Counted from the stretch's first letter, positions 18,283 through 27,229 are shown. The stretch: DNA of 64,000 nucleotides from Flavobacteriales bacterium (GCA_004213645.1 SGZF01000001.1:83062-147061), one strand, 5' to 3'. Translations and numbers: made by a program. The notes: a model not told the origin generated them from the sequence alone.

Positions 18283-19146
18283 TTATCTATGTTTAAAATA
18301 TCCTAGAAGTTTTTTAACATAACTTTGGTCAACCATACAGTTAATAACTCCTGCTCCATTTTTAGTAAATAGACTCTCAAAGTTTTTAATTGATAAGTTA
18401 TAATTTAAGGAGTAACTATTTCGAATTTTTTTTGATGATGTATCTACCCAGACTAATTCATCTGACTCTGCATCAATCATTGGAACAAAACCTAGTTTGG
18501 GTATTTCGGTTTCCATTTGATCAAAAATTCTTATACCTGTTAAATCAAATTTTTTTGCTGATAATTTTAGGGACTTATTATAATCACTATCAATAAAATC
18601 TGATAATACAAATACAATTGCTTTTTTTTGAATAACACTTAATAAAAACTTAAGAGATTTATCAATGCTAGTTCTAGAACTTTTAGGTTTAAATTCAAGT
18701 AGCTCTCTTATGATTCTTAATATGTGCTTCTTTCCTTTGTTAGGGGGTATAAATAGTTCTATTGAATCAGTAAAAAGAATTGCCCCAACCTTATCATTAT
18801 TCTTAAGGGCTGAAAATGCTAATGTTGCTGCAATTTCAGTTACAATTTCTTTTTTTAATTTATTTCTAGTTGCAAAGTTTTTTGAACCACTAACATCGAT
18901 AAGCAACATTAAGGTTAATTCTCTTTCTTCTTCAAAAATTTTGATAAATGGCTCATTATATCTAGCAGTAACATTCCAGTCAATTGACCTAATATCATCA
19001 CCAAATTCATATTTTCTAACTTCACTAAAGGTCATACCCCTACCTTTAAAGGTGCTAAGATATTCTCCTCCAAATATGTTATCACTTAGTCTTCTACTTT
19101 TTATTTCAATTTGTCTTACTTTCTTAAGTAATTCTTTAGAATTCAT
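18283..19146 (-). CDS. DUF58-domain protein of the MoxR/Bat operon
   Basis: This is a 287-residue cytoplasmic VWA-like protein. The DUF58 hallmark is YEFGDDIRSIDWNVTAR (46-62), followed by a metal-site motif DVSGS (84-88). It sits 3 bp downstream of moxR. DUF58 proteins nearly always accompany MoxR ATPases and probably serve as their adaptor or substrate. There are no transmembrane segments. Confidence 0.93.
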   Translation of the reverse strand: MNSKELLKKVRQIEIKSRRLSDNIFGGEYLSTFKGRGMTFSEVRKYEFGDDIRSIDWNVTARYNEPFIKIFEEERELTLMLLIDVSGSKNFATRNKLKKEIVTEIAATLAFSALKNNDKVGAILFTDSIELFIPPNKGKKHILRIIRELLEFKPKSSRTSIDKSLKFLLSVIQKKAIVFVLSDFIDSDYNKSLKLSAKKFDLTGIRIFDQMETEIPKLGFVPMIDAESDELVWVDTSSKKIRNSYSLNYNLSIKNFESLFTKNGAGVINCMVDQSYVKKLLGYFKHR

Positions 19147-19149
19147 TAA

Positions 19150-20154
19150 TTATGGTACTTCTACAGTATTAACGATTTGTTTAATTACATCTTCAGATGT
19201 TATGTTTTCAGCTTCAGCTTCATATGTTAAACCTATTCTATGCCTCAAAACATCAGTTACTACCTCTCTGACATCCTCAGGTATTACAAAACCTCTATGC
19301 TTTATAAAGGCGAAACATTTAGAAGCTAATGCAAGATTTATACTTCCCCTTGGAGATGCTCCAAATGATATAAGGGGTGATAGGTTATTTAGATTATATT
19401 TTTCTGGGTATCGAGTGCAAAATATCAAATCAAGAATATACTTTTCTATTTTTTCATCCATGTAAACATCATTAACAACTCCCTGAGCAGATGTAATTTG
19501 TTTTGTTGTAACTACTGATTTAATTTTTTGAGTTGAGGAAGAAAGATTCATGTTAATAATTTTCTGTTCCTCCTCAAGTTTTGGATAATCAACAACAACT
19601 TTAAGCATAAATCTATCAATCTGCGCTTCTGGAAGAGGATATGTCCCTTCTTGCTCAACTGGGTTTTGGGTCGCCATAACCAAAAATGGATCAGCTAATT
19701 TAAAAGTTTTATCCCCAATAGTAACTTGCTTTTCTTGCATTGCTTCCAGTAAAGCAGATTGAACTTTAGCAGGAGCTCTATTTATCTCATCAGCTAAAAC
19801 AAAATTTGCAAATACTGGTCCTTGTTTAATAGAAAAGTTTCCTTCTTTCATATTATATATCATAGTCCCTACAACATCTGCTGGGAGCAGATCAGGAGTA
19901 AATTGGATTCTACTAAATGATCCCTTTACTGCACTACTTAAACTATTTATTGCTAATGTCTTAGCCAGTCCAGGAACTCCCTCCAGCAAAATATGTCCTT
20001 TACCAAGTAGACCTATTAGTAACCTTTCAATCATTTTCTTTTGGCCAATTATTTTTTTGTTTATTTCCATTGAAAGAAGATCAACAAAAGCACTCTCTTT
20101 TTTTATTAGCTCATCTTTTTGATTTAAATCAACATTTGTTATTTTATCGCTCAT
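19150..20154 (-). CDS. moxR: MoxR-family AAA+ ATPase
   Basis: This is a 334-residue AAA+ chaperone-like ATPase. The P-loop GVPGLAKT (59-66) has the GLAKT variant typical of MoxR, and the Walker B is VLADEINRAP. A sensor segment MATQNPVEQEGTYPLPEAQ and arginine finger region FDRFMLKV-like (QIDRFMLKV) follow. It is the first gene of the Bat operon and presumably the energy source for folding or inserting the VWA partners. Upstream lies a 12-bp palindrome (20208-20241). Confidence 0.93.
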   Translation of the reverse strand: MSDKITNVDLNQKDELIKKESAFVDLLSMEINKKIIGQKKMIERLLIGLLGKGHILLEGVPGLAKTLAINSLSSAVKGSFSRIQFTPDLLPADVVGTMIYNMKEGNFSIKQGPVFANFVLADEINRAPAKVQSALLEAMQEKQVTIGDKTFKLADPFLVMATQNPVEQEGTYPLPEAQIDRFMLKVVVDYPKLEEEQKIINMNLSSSTQKIKSVVTTKQITSAQGVVNDVYMDEKIEKYILDLIFCTRYPEKYNLNNLSPLISFGASPRGSINLALASKCFAFIKHRGFVIPEDVREVVTDVLRHRIGLTYEAEAENITSEDVIKQIVNTVEVP

Positions 20155-20207
20155 ATTTAATGAATTTAATTATTCAAATTTCAAAATTTATTAGTAAAAT
20201 CCTTGTT

Positions 20208-20241
20208 AATAATTGGTTAAATTGAATGATAACCAATTATT
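20208..20241. repeat. 12-bp perfect inverted repeat between hflX and moxR
   Basis: AATAATTGGTTA (20208-20219) and TAACCAATTATT (20230-20241) are exact reverse complements separated by 10 bases. The right arm touches the hflX stop codon. There is no T-run after the stem on the minus strand, so it is not a standard terminator. It may be an operator for the Bat operon, an RNA-end hairpin for hflX, or both. Confidence 0.6.
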
Positions 20242-21440
20242 TACTTGGAAAAATATTCGGGGTATAAATAATCGTTTTTAGGATAATGACTCATATCAAC
20301 ATTTTTCACTATCTCGTAAATCTCTTTTCTAAGATTATCAAAGTTAATTTTATTTTTTGCAGAAATAAATAATGCTTTACCATTTGTTTTATTCATCCAG
20401 GTATTTCTCCATTGCATTAAAGAAAAATGACCATTAATTTTTGTAGAAGAATCATTAAAATCAATCTGTTTATAATTATCAATTTTATTAAAAATCATTA
20501 AACTATACTTGTTATGACAGTTTATTTCACTCAAAATTTTATTTACTGATATAATGTGGTCTTCAAAACTTGGATGAGATATATCTACAATATGCAAAAG
20601 AATATCTGCGTCTTTTACCTCCTCAAGTGTACTTTTAAAAGATTCAATTAACTGAGTGGGTAATTTTCTTATAAACCCAACGGTGTCAGTTAAAAGAAAA
20701 GGTAAAGTGTTAATTACAACTTTTCTAACAGTAGTATCAAGAGTGGCAAATAATTTATCTTCGGCGAAAACTTTACTCTTTGAAAGCATATTCATAATTG
20801 TTGATTTCCCAACATTTGTATATCCAACTAAAGCAACTCTTACCAATGAACCCCTATTACCTCTTTGAACTTTCATTTGTTTATCAATTGTATATATCTT
20901 TTTTTTTAACAAAGATATCTTATCTCTTACAATCCTTCTATCAGTCTCAATCTCAGTCTCTCCTGGACCTCTCATACCAATCCCCCCCTTTTGCCTTTCA
21001 AGGTGTGTCCAAAGTCCTTTTAATCTTGGCAATAAATACTCATACTGTGCTAATTCAACTTGTGTTTTGGCATAGCTTGTCTTAGCTCTTTGAGCAAAGA
21101 TATCAAGTATTAGTGCTGTTCTGTCAAGTATTTTACATTTCAACAGTCTTTCTATATTTGATTGTTGAGTTGGCGAAAGTTCATCATCAAAAACTACAAT
21201 CGAAACATCGTTACTTTTGATATATTTTTGGATTTCATCAATCTTTCCTTTTCCAATAAACGTCTTTGGATTCGGAGTATTTATCCTCTGAGTATATTTT
21301 TTAACTACTTTACCTCCTGCTGTTACAGAAAGAAATTCTAATTCTTCAAGAAACTCTTTTAATTTTTCTTCGTCTTGTGATTCATTAATCACCCCTACTA
21401 AAACAGTTCTTTCAAAATTTGACTTTTTTGATTCAATCAT
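20241..21440 (-). CDS. hflX: GTPase HflX
   Basis: It is a ribosome-associated GTPase that splits stalled or hibernating ribosomes. The 399 residues show the HflX-specific GGIGMRGPGETEIETDRR (152-169), then the G domain with G1 GYTNVGKST (206-214), G3 around DTVGF and G4 NKID. The N-terminal nucleotide-binding-like domain has GKGK (63-66). It overlaps the upstream lpxH start by 8 bp and appears to be the last gene of a leftward set with lpxH and the transsulfuration enzyme. Confidence 0.95.
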   Translation of the reverse strand: MIESKKSNFERTVLVGVINESQDEEKLKEFLEELEFLSVTAGGKVVKKYTQRINTPNPKTFIGKGKIDEIQKYIKSNDVSIVVFDDELSPTQQSNIERLLKCKILDRTALILDIFAQRAKTSYAKTQVELAQYEYLLPRLKGLWTHLERQKGGIGMRGPGETEIETDRRIVRDKISLLKKKIYTIDKQMKVQRGNRGSLVRVALVGYTNVGKSTIMNMLSKSKVFAEDKLFATLDTTVRKVVINTLPFLLTDTVGFIRKLPTQLIESFKSTLEEVKDADILLHIVDISHPSFEDHIISVNKILSEINCHNKYSLMIFNKIDNYKQIDFNDSSTKINGHFSLMQWRNTWMNKTNGKALFISAKNKINFDNLRKEIYEIVKNVDMSHYPKNDYLYPEYFSK

Positions 21441-22200
21441 TTTTTTTTAAAAAATTTCTTAAGGTAAATGTTTTCCCATCAAACACTCCATATGTATAGT
21501 GAGTAATCCAATCCCCCAAATTTATATATTTAGATTTTGATTTTAGCTGATGAACTATTGGCAAATGTCTGTGACCAAAAACAAAATAATCAATATGCTC
21601 TTTAGACAATCTTTTTAAAGAATATTGAATTAACCACTCATTATGCTCACCTTTAAATTTGAGATCTTCTGTCCCTGATATAAGTTTATTTTTTTGTGAT
21701 AGATATTTCCCAATTGCCAAGCCTAAGTCTGGGTGTATCAATCTATATAAATATGTAAAAAATGGATTTGAAAGAATAAACTTCATTCGTTTATATCCAT
21801 AATCACCGGGACCTAGCCCATCCCCATGACCTATCAAAAAAGATTTAGAATTAAAAATAAAAAGTTCTGTAGATCTAAATATTTTTATATTTAGTTCCTT
21901 CTCAAAATAATCTGTCATCCAGTAATCATGATTTCCAACAAAAAAATAAATTTTAATTCCTAAGTCTGATAATTCAGCAAGCTTACCTAAAGATCTAGTA
22001 AATCCTCTTGGAACTGCTTCTTTATATTCAAACCAAAAGTCAAATAAATCTCCTAGAATAAATATAATTTCAGCATCATCTTTAACTGAGTCTAACCATT
22101 TAACAAATATTCTTTCTCTTTCATGACTTTCTTGCAATGATGGAATACCTAGATGATTATCTGAGCTAAAGTATATTTTTTTGTCTTTGGGAATTTCCAT
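21433..22200 (-). CDS. lpxH: UDP-2,3-diacylglucosamine diphosphatase (LpxH-type metallophosphoesterase)
   Basis: It hydrolyses UDP-2,3-diacylglucosamine to lipid X in lipid A synthesis. The 255 residues include the full dimetal motif series: SDNHLG (Asp14, His16), GDLFDFWFEY (Asp51), GNHDYW (Asn90, His91), GHGDG and FGHRHLP. GDLFDFWFEY is typical of LpxH/LpxG-like enzymes. It acts at the inner-membrane face and implies an outer membrane with lipid A. Confidence 0.9.
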   Translation of the reverse strand: MEIPKDKKIYFSSDNHLGIPSLQESHERERIFVKWLDSVKDDAEIIFILGDLFDFWFEYKEAVPRGFTRSLGKLAELSDLGIKIYFFVGNHDYWMTDYFEKELNIKIFRSTELFIFNSKSFLIGHGDGLGPGDYGYKRMKFILSNPFFTYLYRLIHPDLGLAIGKYLSQKNKLISGTEDLKFKGEHNEWLIQYSLKRLSKEHIDYFVFGHRHLPIVHQLKSKSKYINLGDWITHYTYGVFDGKTFTLRNFLKKND

Positions 22201-22205
22201 AATTA

Positions 22206-23345
22206 TTAACCTATAGCATAGTTTAAATCATCTATCAAATCTTCAACATCCTCAATACCTACACTAAGCCTTAAGAGTGATTCAACCAAACCTGATTTTT
22301 CCCTCTCTTCAGGGGGGATAGACGCGTGAGTCATACTGGCTGGATGACAACATAAGCTTTCTACTCCACCTAGTGATTCAGCTAAAGTAAATAACTTAAG
22401 CTTTTCTGCTATTTTTTTTGCAGTTTCAAAAGTTTGATCAGCTGGAATAAAGGAAACCATACCTCCAAAAGCGTGCATCTGATTTTTGGCAATTTTATAA
22501 TTTTTATGATCTTTAAATCCAGCCCAATAAACATTAGTTATTTTATTATGATTTTTTAAAAATTTTGCTATTTTTTCAGCATTTTCAGAATGTCTTTGCA
22601 TTCTTAGATGAAGTGTTTTTATCCCTCTCAAAGTTAGGAAACAGTCCATAGGACCTGGAGTAGCTCCAGATGCATTTTGGATAAAAGATAGTTTTTTAAA
22701 TAGAGCCAAATTATTGACCACAAGTGCACCAATTACAACATCACTATGTCCAGCAATATATTTAGTTGCAGAATGCATAACAATGTCTGCACCTAATTCA
22801 AGTGGCCTCTGTATATATGGTGTTGCGAATGTATTATCCACGCAGAGTAATATGTTGTTTTTTTTAGCTAGATCTGACATGGATTTAATGTCAACAACAT
22901 TCATCATAGGGTTAGTAGGTGTCTCAGCCCAAATTAATTTAGTTTTTGAAGTTATTTTTTGTTTGACAGAAATTATATCCTCCATATTGACAAAATGAAA
23001 TTTCAAATCATATTTTTCAAATATCTGCTTGAATAGTCTATAACTTCCTCCATATAAATCATTAGTTGATATTATTTCATCTCCTGGATTTAAAGTTTTT
23101 ATTATTGCGTCAATTGCTGCAAGCCCAGAGGAAAATGCGAGTCCATGATTTCCATTTTCTAATGATGCAATAGATCTTTCAAAATTTGTTCTAGTTGGAT
23201 TATGAGTTCTACTATACTCATAGCCTTTATGTTTTCCAGGTGAAGTTTGAGCATATGTTGATGTTTGATAAATTGGAGTCATAACAGATCCGTATGCAGG
23301 ATCAAGAATTTGACCTCCATGGATTGTCTTAGTATTGAACTTCAT
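22206..23345 (-). CDS. cystathionine gamma-synthase/lyase (PLP-dependent transsulfuration enzyme)
   Basis: It is a member of the Cys/Met metabolism PLP family. I start at the ATG at 23345 (MKFNTKTIHGGQ, 379 residues); the track ORF adds 37 residues of unrelated sequence, and an alternative MKKK start lies at 23357. PLP lysine is in SATKYIAGHSD (Lys195), the substrate loop YEYSRTHNPTR is intact, and the phosphate-binding segment is FSSGLAA. Gamma-synthase, beta-lyase and gamma-lyase cannot be separated by eye. A TATCTTTG (-7 like) lies at 23363-23370 just upstream. Confidence 0.88.
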   Translation of the reverse strand: MKFNTKTIHGGQILDPAYGSVMTPIYQTSTYAQTSPGKHKGYEYSRTHNPTRTNFERSIASLENGNHGLAFSSGLAAIDAIIKTLNPGDEIISTNDLYGGSYRLFKQIFEKYDLKFHFVNMEDIISVKQKITSKTKLIWAETPTNPMMNVVDIKSMSDLAKKNNILLCVDNTFATPYIQRPLELGADIVMHSATKYIAGHSDVVIGALVVNNLALFKKLSFIQNASGATPGPMDCFLTLRGIKTLHLRMQRHSENAEKIAKFLKNHNKITNVYWAGFKDHKNYKIAKNQMHAFGGMVSFIPADQTFETAKKIAEKLKLFTLAESLGGVESLCCHPASMTHASIPPEEREKSGLVESLLRLSVGIEDVEDLIDDLNYAIG

Positions 23346-23434
23346 TTTTTTCTTCATAGTTGCAAAGATAAAGATATTCGAAAATAGATATAGGATTATA
23401 TTAAAATGAGTTTCTTTGTTGGATAATTTTTGAG

Positions 23435-24325
23435 ATGAGTAAAAGAAGCCTTGCATTAATTGCTGCCTTTTTAGCTACTAGTATATATGGAATTAATCAT
23501 ACTGTAGCTAAAGAAATTATGCCAATATATATTGGTTCATCTGGATTCATTATGTTAAGGTTATTAGGTGCAACATCAATTTTTTGGATAATTAGTCTTT
23601 TTACACCAAAAGAAAAAATTCAAAAAAAAGATTTTTTTCGAATAATTTTTGCATCAATACTTGGAATGTGTATAAATATGCTTGCATTCTTTAGAGGTCT
23701 AGAGTTATCTACACCTATAAATAGTGGAGTTATAATTACCTTATCACCTGTTTTAGTATTAATACTTTCATACTTTTTTTTAAAAGAGAAAATAACAATA
23801 AAAAAAATTCTTGGAATTTTAATTGGCTTTTCTGGTGCAGTTTTTTTAATACTAAATACAAGTAAAACTGGAATTAATGCTCCTAATATTCCACTCGGAA
23901 ATTCATTTTTTCTACTCAATGCTTCTGCATATGCAGGATATCTAATTATAGTTAAACCTCTCACTCAAAAATATAGTCTTTTCACATTAATGAAATGGTT
24001 ATTCTTAATTGGTTTAATTTTATCTGCACCCTTAACCTATGATCAATTCATAAAAGTAAATTGGTCCGAACTTCCTTGGTTTGCTATTTGGAGAATGGGA
24101 TATGTAGTTATTGGAACAACATTTCTGACATATCTATTTAATATATATGCACTGAAGACTCTTTCACCAACTACAGTTGGTTCATTTATATATCTTCAGC
24201 CTATTATTACTATAATATTTGCGTTAGTTACATCAAATGACACTTTGGATTCAACTAAATTATTATCCTGTTTATTAGTATTCATTGGGGTTTATTTGGT
24301 TTCTGTAAAGAATAAGAATAACTGA
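23435..24325 (+). CDS. EamA-family (DMT) transporter
   Basis: This is a 296-residue inner-membrane protein with ten hydrophobic segments arranged as two EamA repeats (about 5-135 and 152-290). FFLKEKITIKKILGILIGFSGA at the end of repeat one and LLSCLLVFIGVYLV at the end of repeat two are typical. Such proteins export amino acids, nucleobases or other metabolites; the substrate is not predictable. It is divergent from the transsulfuration gene, which hints weakly at amino acid export. Confidence 0.88.
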   Translation: MSKRSLALIAAFLATSIYGINHTVAKEIMPIYIGSSGFIMLRLLGATSIFWIISLFTPKEKIQKKDFFRIIFASILGMCINMLAFFRGLELSTPINSGVIITLSPVLVLILSYFFLKEKITIKKILGILIGFSGAVFLILNTSKTGINAPNIPLGNSFFLLNASAYAGYLIIVKPLTQKYSLFTLMKWLFLIGLILSAPLTYDQFIKVNWSELPWFAIWRMGYVVIGTTFLTYLFNIYALKTLSPTTVGSFIYLQPIITIIFALVTSNDTLDSTKLLSCLLVFIGVYLVSVKNKNN

Positions 24326-24379
24326 TCTTTTAACAATAAATTATAATTAATTATTGTAGTGATTTTAAATTTTCTGTAA

Positions 24380-24387
24380 TAAATTTG
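24380..24387 (+). promoter_or_regulatory. -7 box of the azurin promoter
   Basis: TAAATTTG matches TAnnTTTG and ends 17 bp before the azurin ATG, predicting a leader of about 10 nt. The nearest TTG (24354-24356) is 23 rather than 19 bases upstream. Confidence 0.4.
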
Positions 24388-24404
24388 AATCTAAATATTA
24401 GATT

Positions 24405-24902
24405 ATGAAAATTAGAGTCTTAGTAATATTATCATTATTAGTTTTATCCTGCAACAATACGAATAGTTCAAAGGAAAAGTTTACTTATGAAAGAACTAAA
24501 GAAGAGCCAGTTATTGTCCAAAATAATATGATCAACAATAATGTAACTCTTAACTCAAATGATCAGATGAAATTTGATAAAAAAATAATTAAAGTGAATT
24601 CAAATCAAAAGGTTACCATTACATTGAATCATACAGGCAGATTTCCTGCTGCCTCAATGGGTCACAATTTCGTTTTAGTTAAAAATGATGTGGATATAAA
24701 TGAATACGCACTTAGAGCTGCTGGAGCTAGAAATTCTGAATATATTCCAGAAGGAGAAAATGAAATAGCTTACACCAAAATGCTTGGGGGAGGAGAGTCT
24801 GATACTATTACCTTTGACGCACCAGAACCTGGAACTTATACTTTTATATGTTCTTTTCCAGGGCACTATCAGTTAATGATGGGTGAGTTTATAGTTGTCT
24901 AA
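24405..24902 (+). CDS. azurin-type cupredoxin, lipoprotein
   Basis: This is a blue-copper electron carrier of 165 residues. A lipoprotein signal ends at LVLSC (Cys16), followed by a flexible Asn/Lys-rich linker (17-45) and the azurin fold. Type 1 copper ligands are His87 (SMGHNFV), Cys149 and His154 (FICSFPGHYQL), with axial Met158. The protein should be tethered in the periplasm or at the outer membrane and pass electrons between dehydrogenases or cytochromes. It is convergent with, and 11 bp from, the small subunit of a GMC dehydrogenase, suggesting but not proving an electron-acceptor role for that enzyme. Confidence 0.93.
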   Translation: MKIRVLVILSLLVLSCNNTNSSKEKFTYERTKEEPVIVQNNMINNNVTLNSNDQMKFDKKIIKVNSNQKVTITLNHTGRFPAASMGHNFVLVKNDVDINEYALRAAGARNSEYIPEGENEIAYTKMLGGGESDTITFDAPEPGTYTFICSFPGHYQLMMGEFIVV

Positions 24903-24913
24903 TTTAATGCTAA

Positions 24914-25459
24914 TTAAACATCTACATTACCATCATAATATCCAGGAACAGGTACAAAACCTAATTTATTAGTCATTACATACTCTGTCATCTTGTAAGA
25001 TGTAACAGCCATTTCCCTAATTAATCCACATATTTCAGAGTAATTTTGACCATTATTTGAAATCATACTATAGTTATCAATGTGGTTAGAAAAATGTTTT
25101 TCTATAATTGAATCATCAATTTCATTAATTGACTTTCTACTCTCTGATTCAAGAATCATTTCAATAAAACCATCTATCATAGCAACAAGATATTTTTGAT
25201 CCTCAGTTCTTATATTTTTTGCTACATGTGCATCAACAAAATTAATTATGTTTAATGTTTTTGCACCTGGAGTTTCAGTCTCAGGAATAATTATTTCCAT
25301 AACTCTTTCCAAAAATCCTAAATGAGTGTTATTGAAAAATGAAAACTGTTGATTAAATTCATTAGTTTGACATGATTGAATAGTAGTAATTAATCCGGAT
25401 GATAATGATAACGAACCAAAAGCTAAACTTATTCTTTTAATAGCACCTCTTCTTTTCAT
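24914..25459 (-). CDS. gluconate 2-dehydrogenase subunit 3-family protein (small subunit of the GMC dehydrogenase)
   Basis: It has 181 residues. The N-terminus MKRRGAIKRISLAFGSLSLS is a twin-arginine signal (Arg3-Arg4), and IQSC at 27-30 is a possible lipobox. The body includes LERVMEIIIPETETPGA, the family's typical start. In known FAD glucose and gluconate dehydrogenases this subunit carries the Tat signal and brings the signal-less catalytic subunit across the membrane. Here the GMC gene is 1 bp upstream on the same strand and lacks a signal, matching that arrangement. Confidence 0.87.
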   Translation of the reverse strand: MKRRGAIKRISLAFGSLSLSSGLITTIQSCQTNEFNQQFSFFNNTHLGFLERVMEIIIPETETPGAKTLNIINFVDAHVAKNIRTEDQKYLVAMIDGFIEMILESESRKSINEIDDSIIEKHFSNHIDNYSMISNNGQNYSEICGLIREMAVTSYKMTEYVMTNKLGFVPVPGYYDGNVDV

Positions 25460-25460
25460 A

Positions 25461-27167
25461 TCAGATATTTAGTTTTTTTAATTCTTCAACAGCATGGCTT
25501 ACTGCTCTTGCAGTTAAGGCCATATAAGTTATAGATGGATTTTGATTTCCTGCAGAAGTCATACATGAACCATCTGTAACATATACATTTTTTACCTCAT
25601 GAATTTGATTATTACCATTTAGAACAGAAGTTTTAGGATCTCTTCCCATTCTTGCTGTCCCCATCTCATGAATTCCGTTACCAAAGATATATTTACTTTC
25701 CCATCCACTTACGTCCTCAAAACCTGCTCTTTCAAGCATTTCTTCAGCTTGAATCTTCATGTCTTTTCTCATGGTTATTTCATTCTCTCTAATCTTAGCG
25801 TCAAATGTTACTGTAGGTAATCCCCACTTGTCCTTTATCTCATAATTAAGACTCATTTTATTATCATGATATGGAAGGATCTCTCCAAATCCATTCATGC
25901 TAGCAGTCCACTCATCCCTTTTGACAATATTTTCTTTGAACCTTGGACCATATGAAATTAATTCTTCTGCACTATCTGAGACAGACATAAATCCCCTATT
26001 CGCACCACCTTGATATTGGTATCCTCTTATGTAGTCTTTTTGATCAGTAATTCCACCTATATTCCTAAATCTCGGTATATAGAACCCTGCAGGTTTTCTT
26101 CCATATGTTGTTTTATTTTTAAAACCTTTGTAGGTTCCTGATGCACCAACCTGAAAATGATGATCCATTATATTATGTCCTAATTCACCAGAGTCATTTC
26201 CCATTCCATTAGGAAATCTGTTTGATTTTGATTGCATTAAAATTGAAGTTGAGCCAACTGTTGATGAACAAAGGAAAATTACTTTAGCATAATATTCATA
26301 AGATTGATTATTTACTGAATCTATAACTCTTACTCCTGTAGCTCTTTTTTTATCCTCATCATATATAATTTCATGAACGATTGAATTAGGCATCAATGTC
26401 ATATTCCCTGTTGCTTCAGCAGCAGGGAGTGTTGAGGAATTACTACTAAAATAAGCACCATATGGACACCCTCTTATACATCTATTTCTATACTGGCATG
26501 TTACCCTCCCCAGTCCAGGTTTAGTTCCCTCAGTTATATGGGCTGTTCTTGCATTTGATAAAATTCTCCCATCATTAAAATTATTTGAAATACTTTCCCT
26601 CATATGTTGTTCAAGTATATTTAAATCAATAGGCTTTAGAAACTTACCATCAGGAAATTGAGGCAACCCCTCATACCTGCCTTGAACTCCAATATATTCT
26701 TCAACATAGTCATACCAGGGTGAAATATCTTTATATCTAATAGGCCAGTCAATGGCAATACCATCCTTTAAATTTCCTTCAAAATCAAATTCACTTAATC
26801 TATATGTATGTCTTCCCCAAGTTATTGACCTTCCTCCAACATGATACCCTCTAATCCAGTTAAATTTACTTTTGTCATCATTATAGGGATGATCAACATC
26901 GTCAACAAAAAAATGTCTTGAGGCTTCAGAATTTACGTATCCTGTCCTGCTTTGTTTAGGTGATCTTTTGCGAGCATCTTGAGTGATAGTGTTTCCTCCT
27001 TTAAAGTCCCATGGATTCATATTTGCAGTATGATAATCATCAACATGCTTGACCATTCTTCCTCTTTCAAGAACAAGAGTCTTAAGACCCTTCTCTGTTA
27101 GCTCTTTTGCAGCCCATCCGCCACTAATTCCAGTTCCAACTACAATTGCATCAAATTTATTTTCCAT
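25461..27167 (-). CDS. GMC-family FAD sugar/alcohol dehydrogenase, catalytic subunit
   Basis: It has 568 residues. The FAD Rossmann motif is VVGTGISGGWAAKEL (9-23) with the ribose-binding Glu near LVLERG (31-36). Catalytic His500 is in HEMGTARMG and Asn543 in NQNPSIT. Cys224, Cys230 and Cys234 (C-x5-C-x3-C, in CQYRNRCIRGCPYG) match the cysteine pattern that binds a 3Fe-4S cluster in FAD-dependent glucose dehydrogenase of Burkholderia cepacia. There is no signal peptide; export is probably with the Tat-signal small subunit. Likely reaction: oxidation of a sugar or glycoside hydroxyl, possibly C3 given the keto-sugar genes next door. Substrate unproven. Confidence 0.9.
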   Translation of the reverse strand: MENKFDAIVVGTGISGGWAAKELTEKGLKTLVLERGRMVKHVDDYHTANMNPWDFKGGNTITQDARKRSPKQSRTGYVNSEASRHFFVDDVDHPYNDDKSKFNWIRGYHVGGRSITWGRHTYRLSEFDFEGNLKDGIAIDWPIRYKDISPWYDYVEEYIGVQGRYEGLPQFPDGKFLKPIDLNILEQHMRESISNNFNDGRILSNARTAHITEGTKPGLGRVTCQYRNRCIRGCPYGAYFSSNSSTLPAAEATGNMTLMPNSIVHEIIYDEDKKRATGVRVIDSVNNQSYEYYAKVIFLCSSTVGSTSILMQSKSNRFPNGMGNDSGELGHNIMDHHFQVGASGTYKGFKNKTTYGRKPAGFYIPRFRNIGGITDQKDYIRGYQYQGGANRGFMSVSDSAEELISYGPRFKENIVKRDEWTASMNGFGEILPYHDNKMSLNYEIKDKWGLPTVTFDAKIRENEITMRKDMKIQAEEMLERAGFEDVSGWESKYIFGNGIHEMGTARMGRDPKTSVLNGNNQIHEVKNVYVTDGSCMTSAGNQNPSITYMALTARAVSHAVEELKKLNI

Positions 27168-27198
27168 AATTATTTAGAAATCAATTCTAATTTAAACA

Positions 27199-27229
27199 TT
27201 AAATAATTAAATAATAATTAATTATTTAA
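27199..27229. repeat. 12-bp inverted repeat in the divergent GMC / isomerase promoter region
   Basis: TTAAATAATTAA (27199-27210) and TTAATTATTTAA (27218-27229) are exact reverse complements with a 7-base spacer. They lie midway between two divergent starts (27167 minus, 27263 plus), where an operator would be expected. The sequence is entirely A/T, so chance cannot be excluded. I found no clear TAnnTTTG box in this 95-bp gap. Confidence 0.5.

Noticed and set aside
18665-19465. 266-residue plus-strand ORF over the DUF58 and moxR genes
   Set aside because: It is antisense to two clear family members, spans their junction, and has the hydrophobic, serine-rich look of a reverse-strand shadow. 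No family resemblance.
23346-23456. Longer start for the transsulfuration enzyme (23456)
   Set aside because: The extra 37 residues are hydrophobic and unrelated, and would overlap the divergent EamA gene start.
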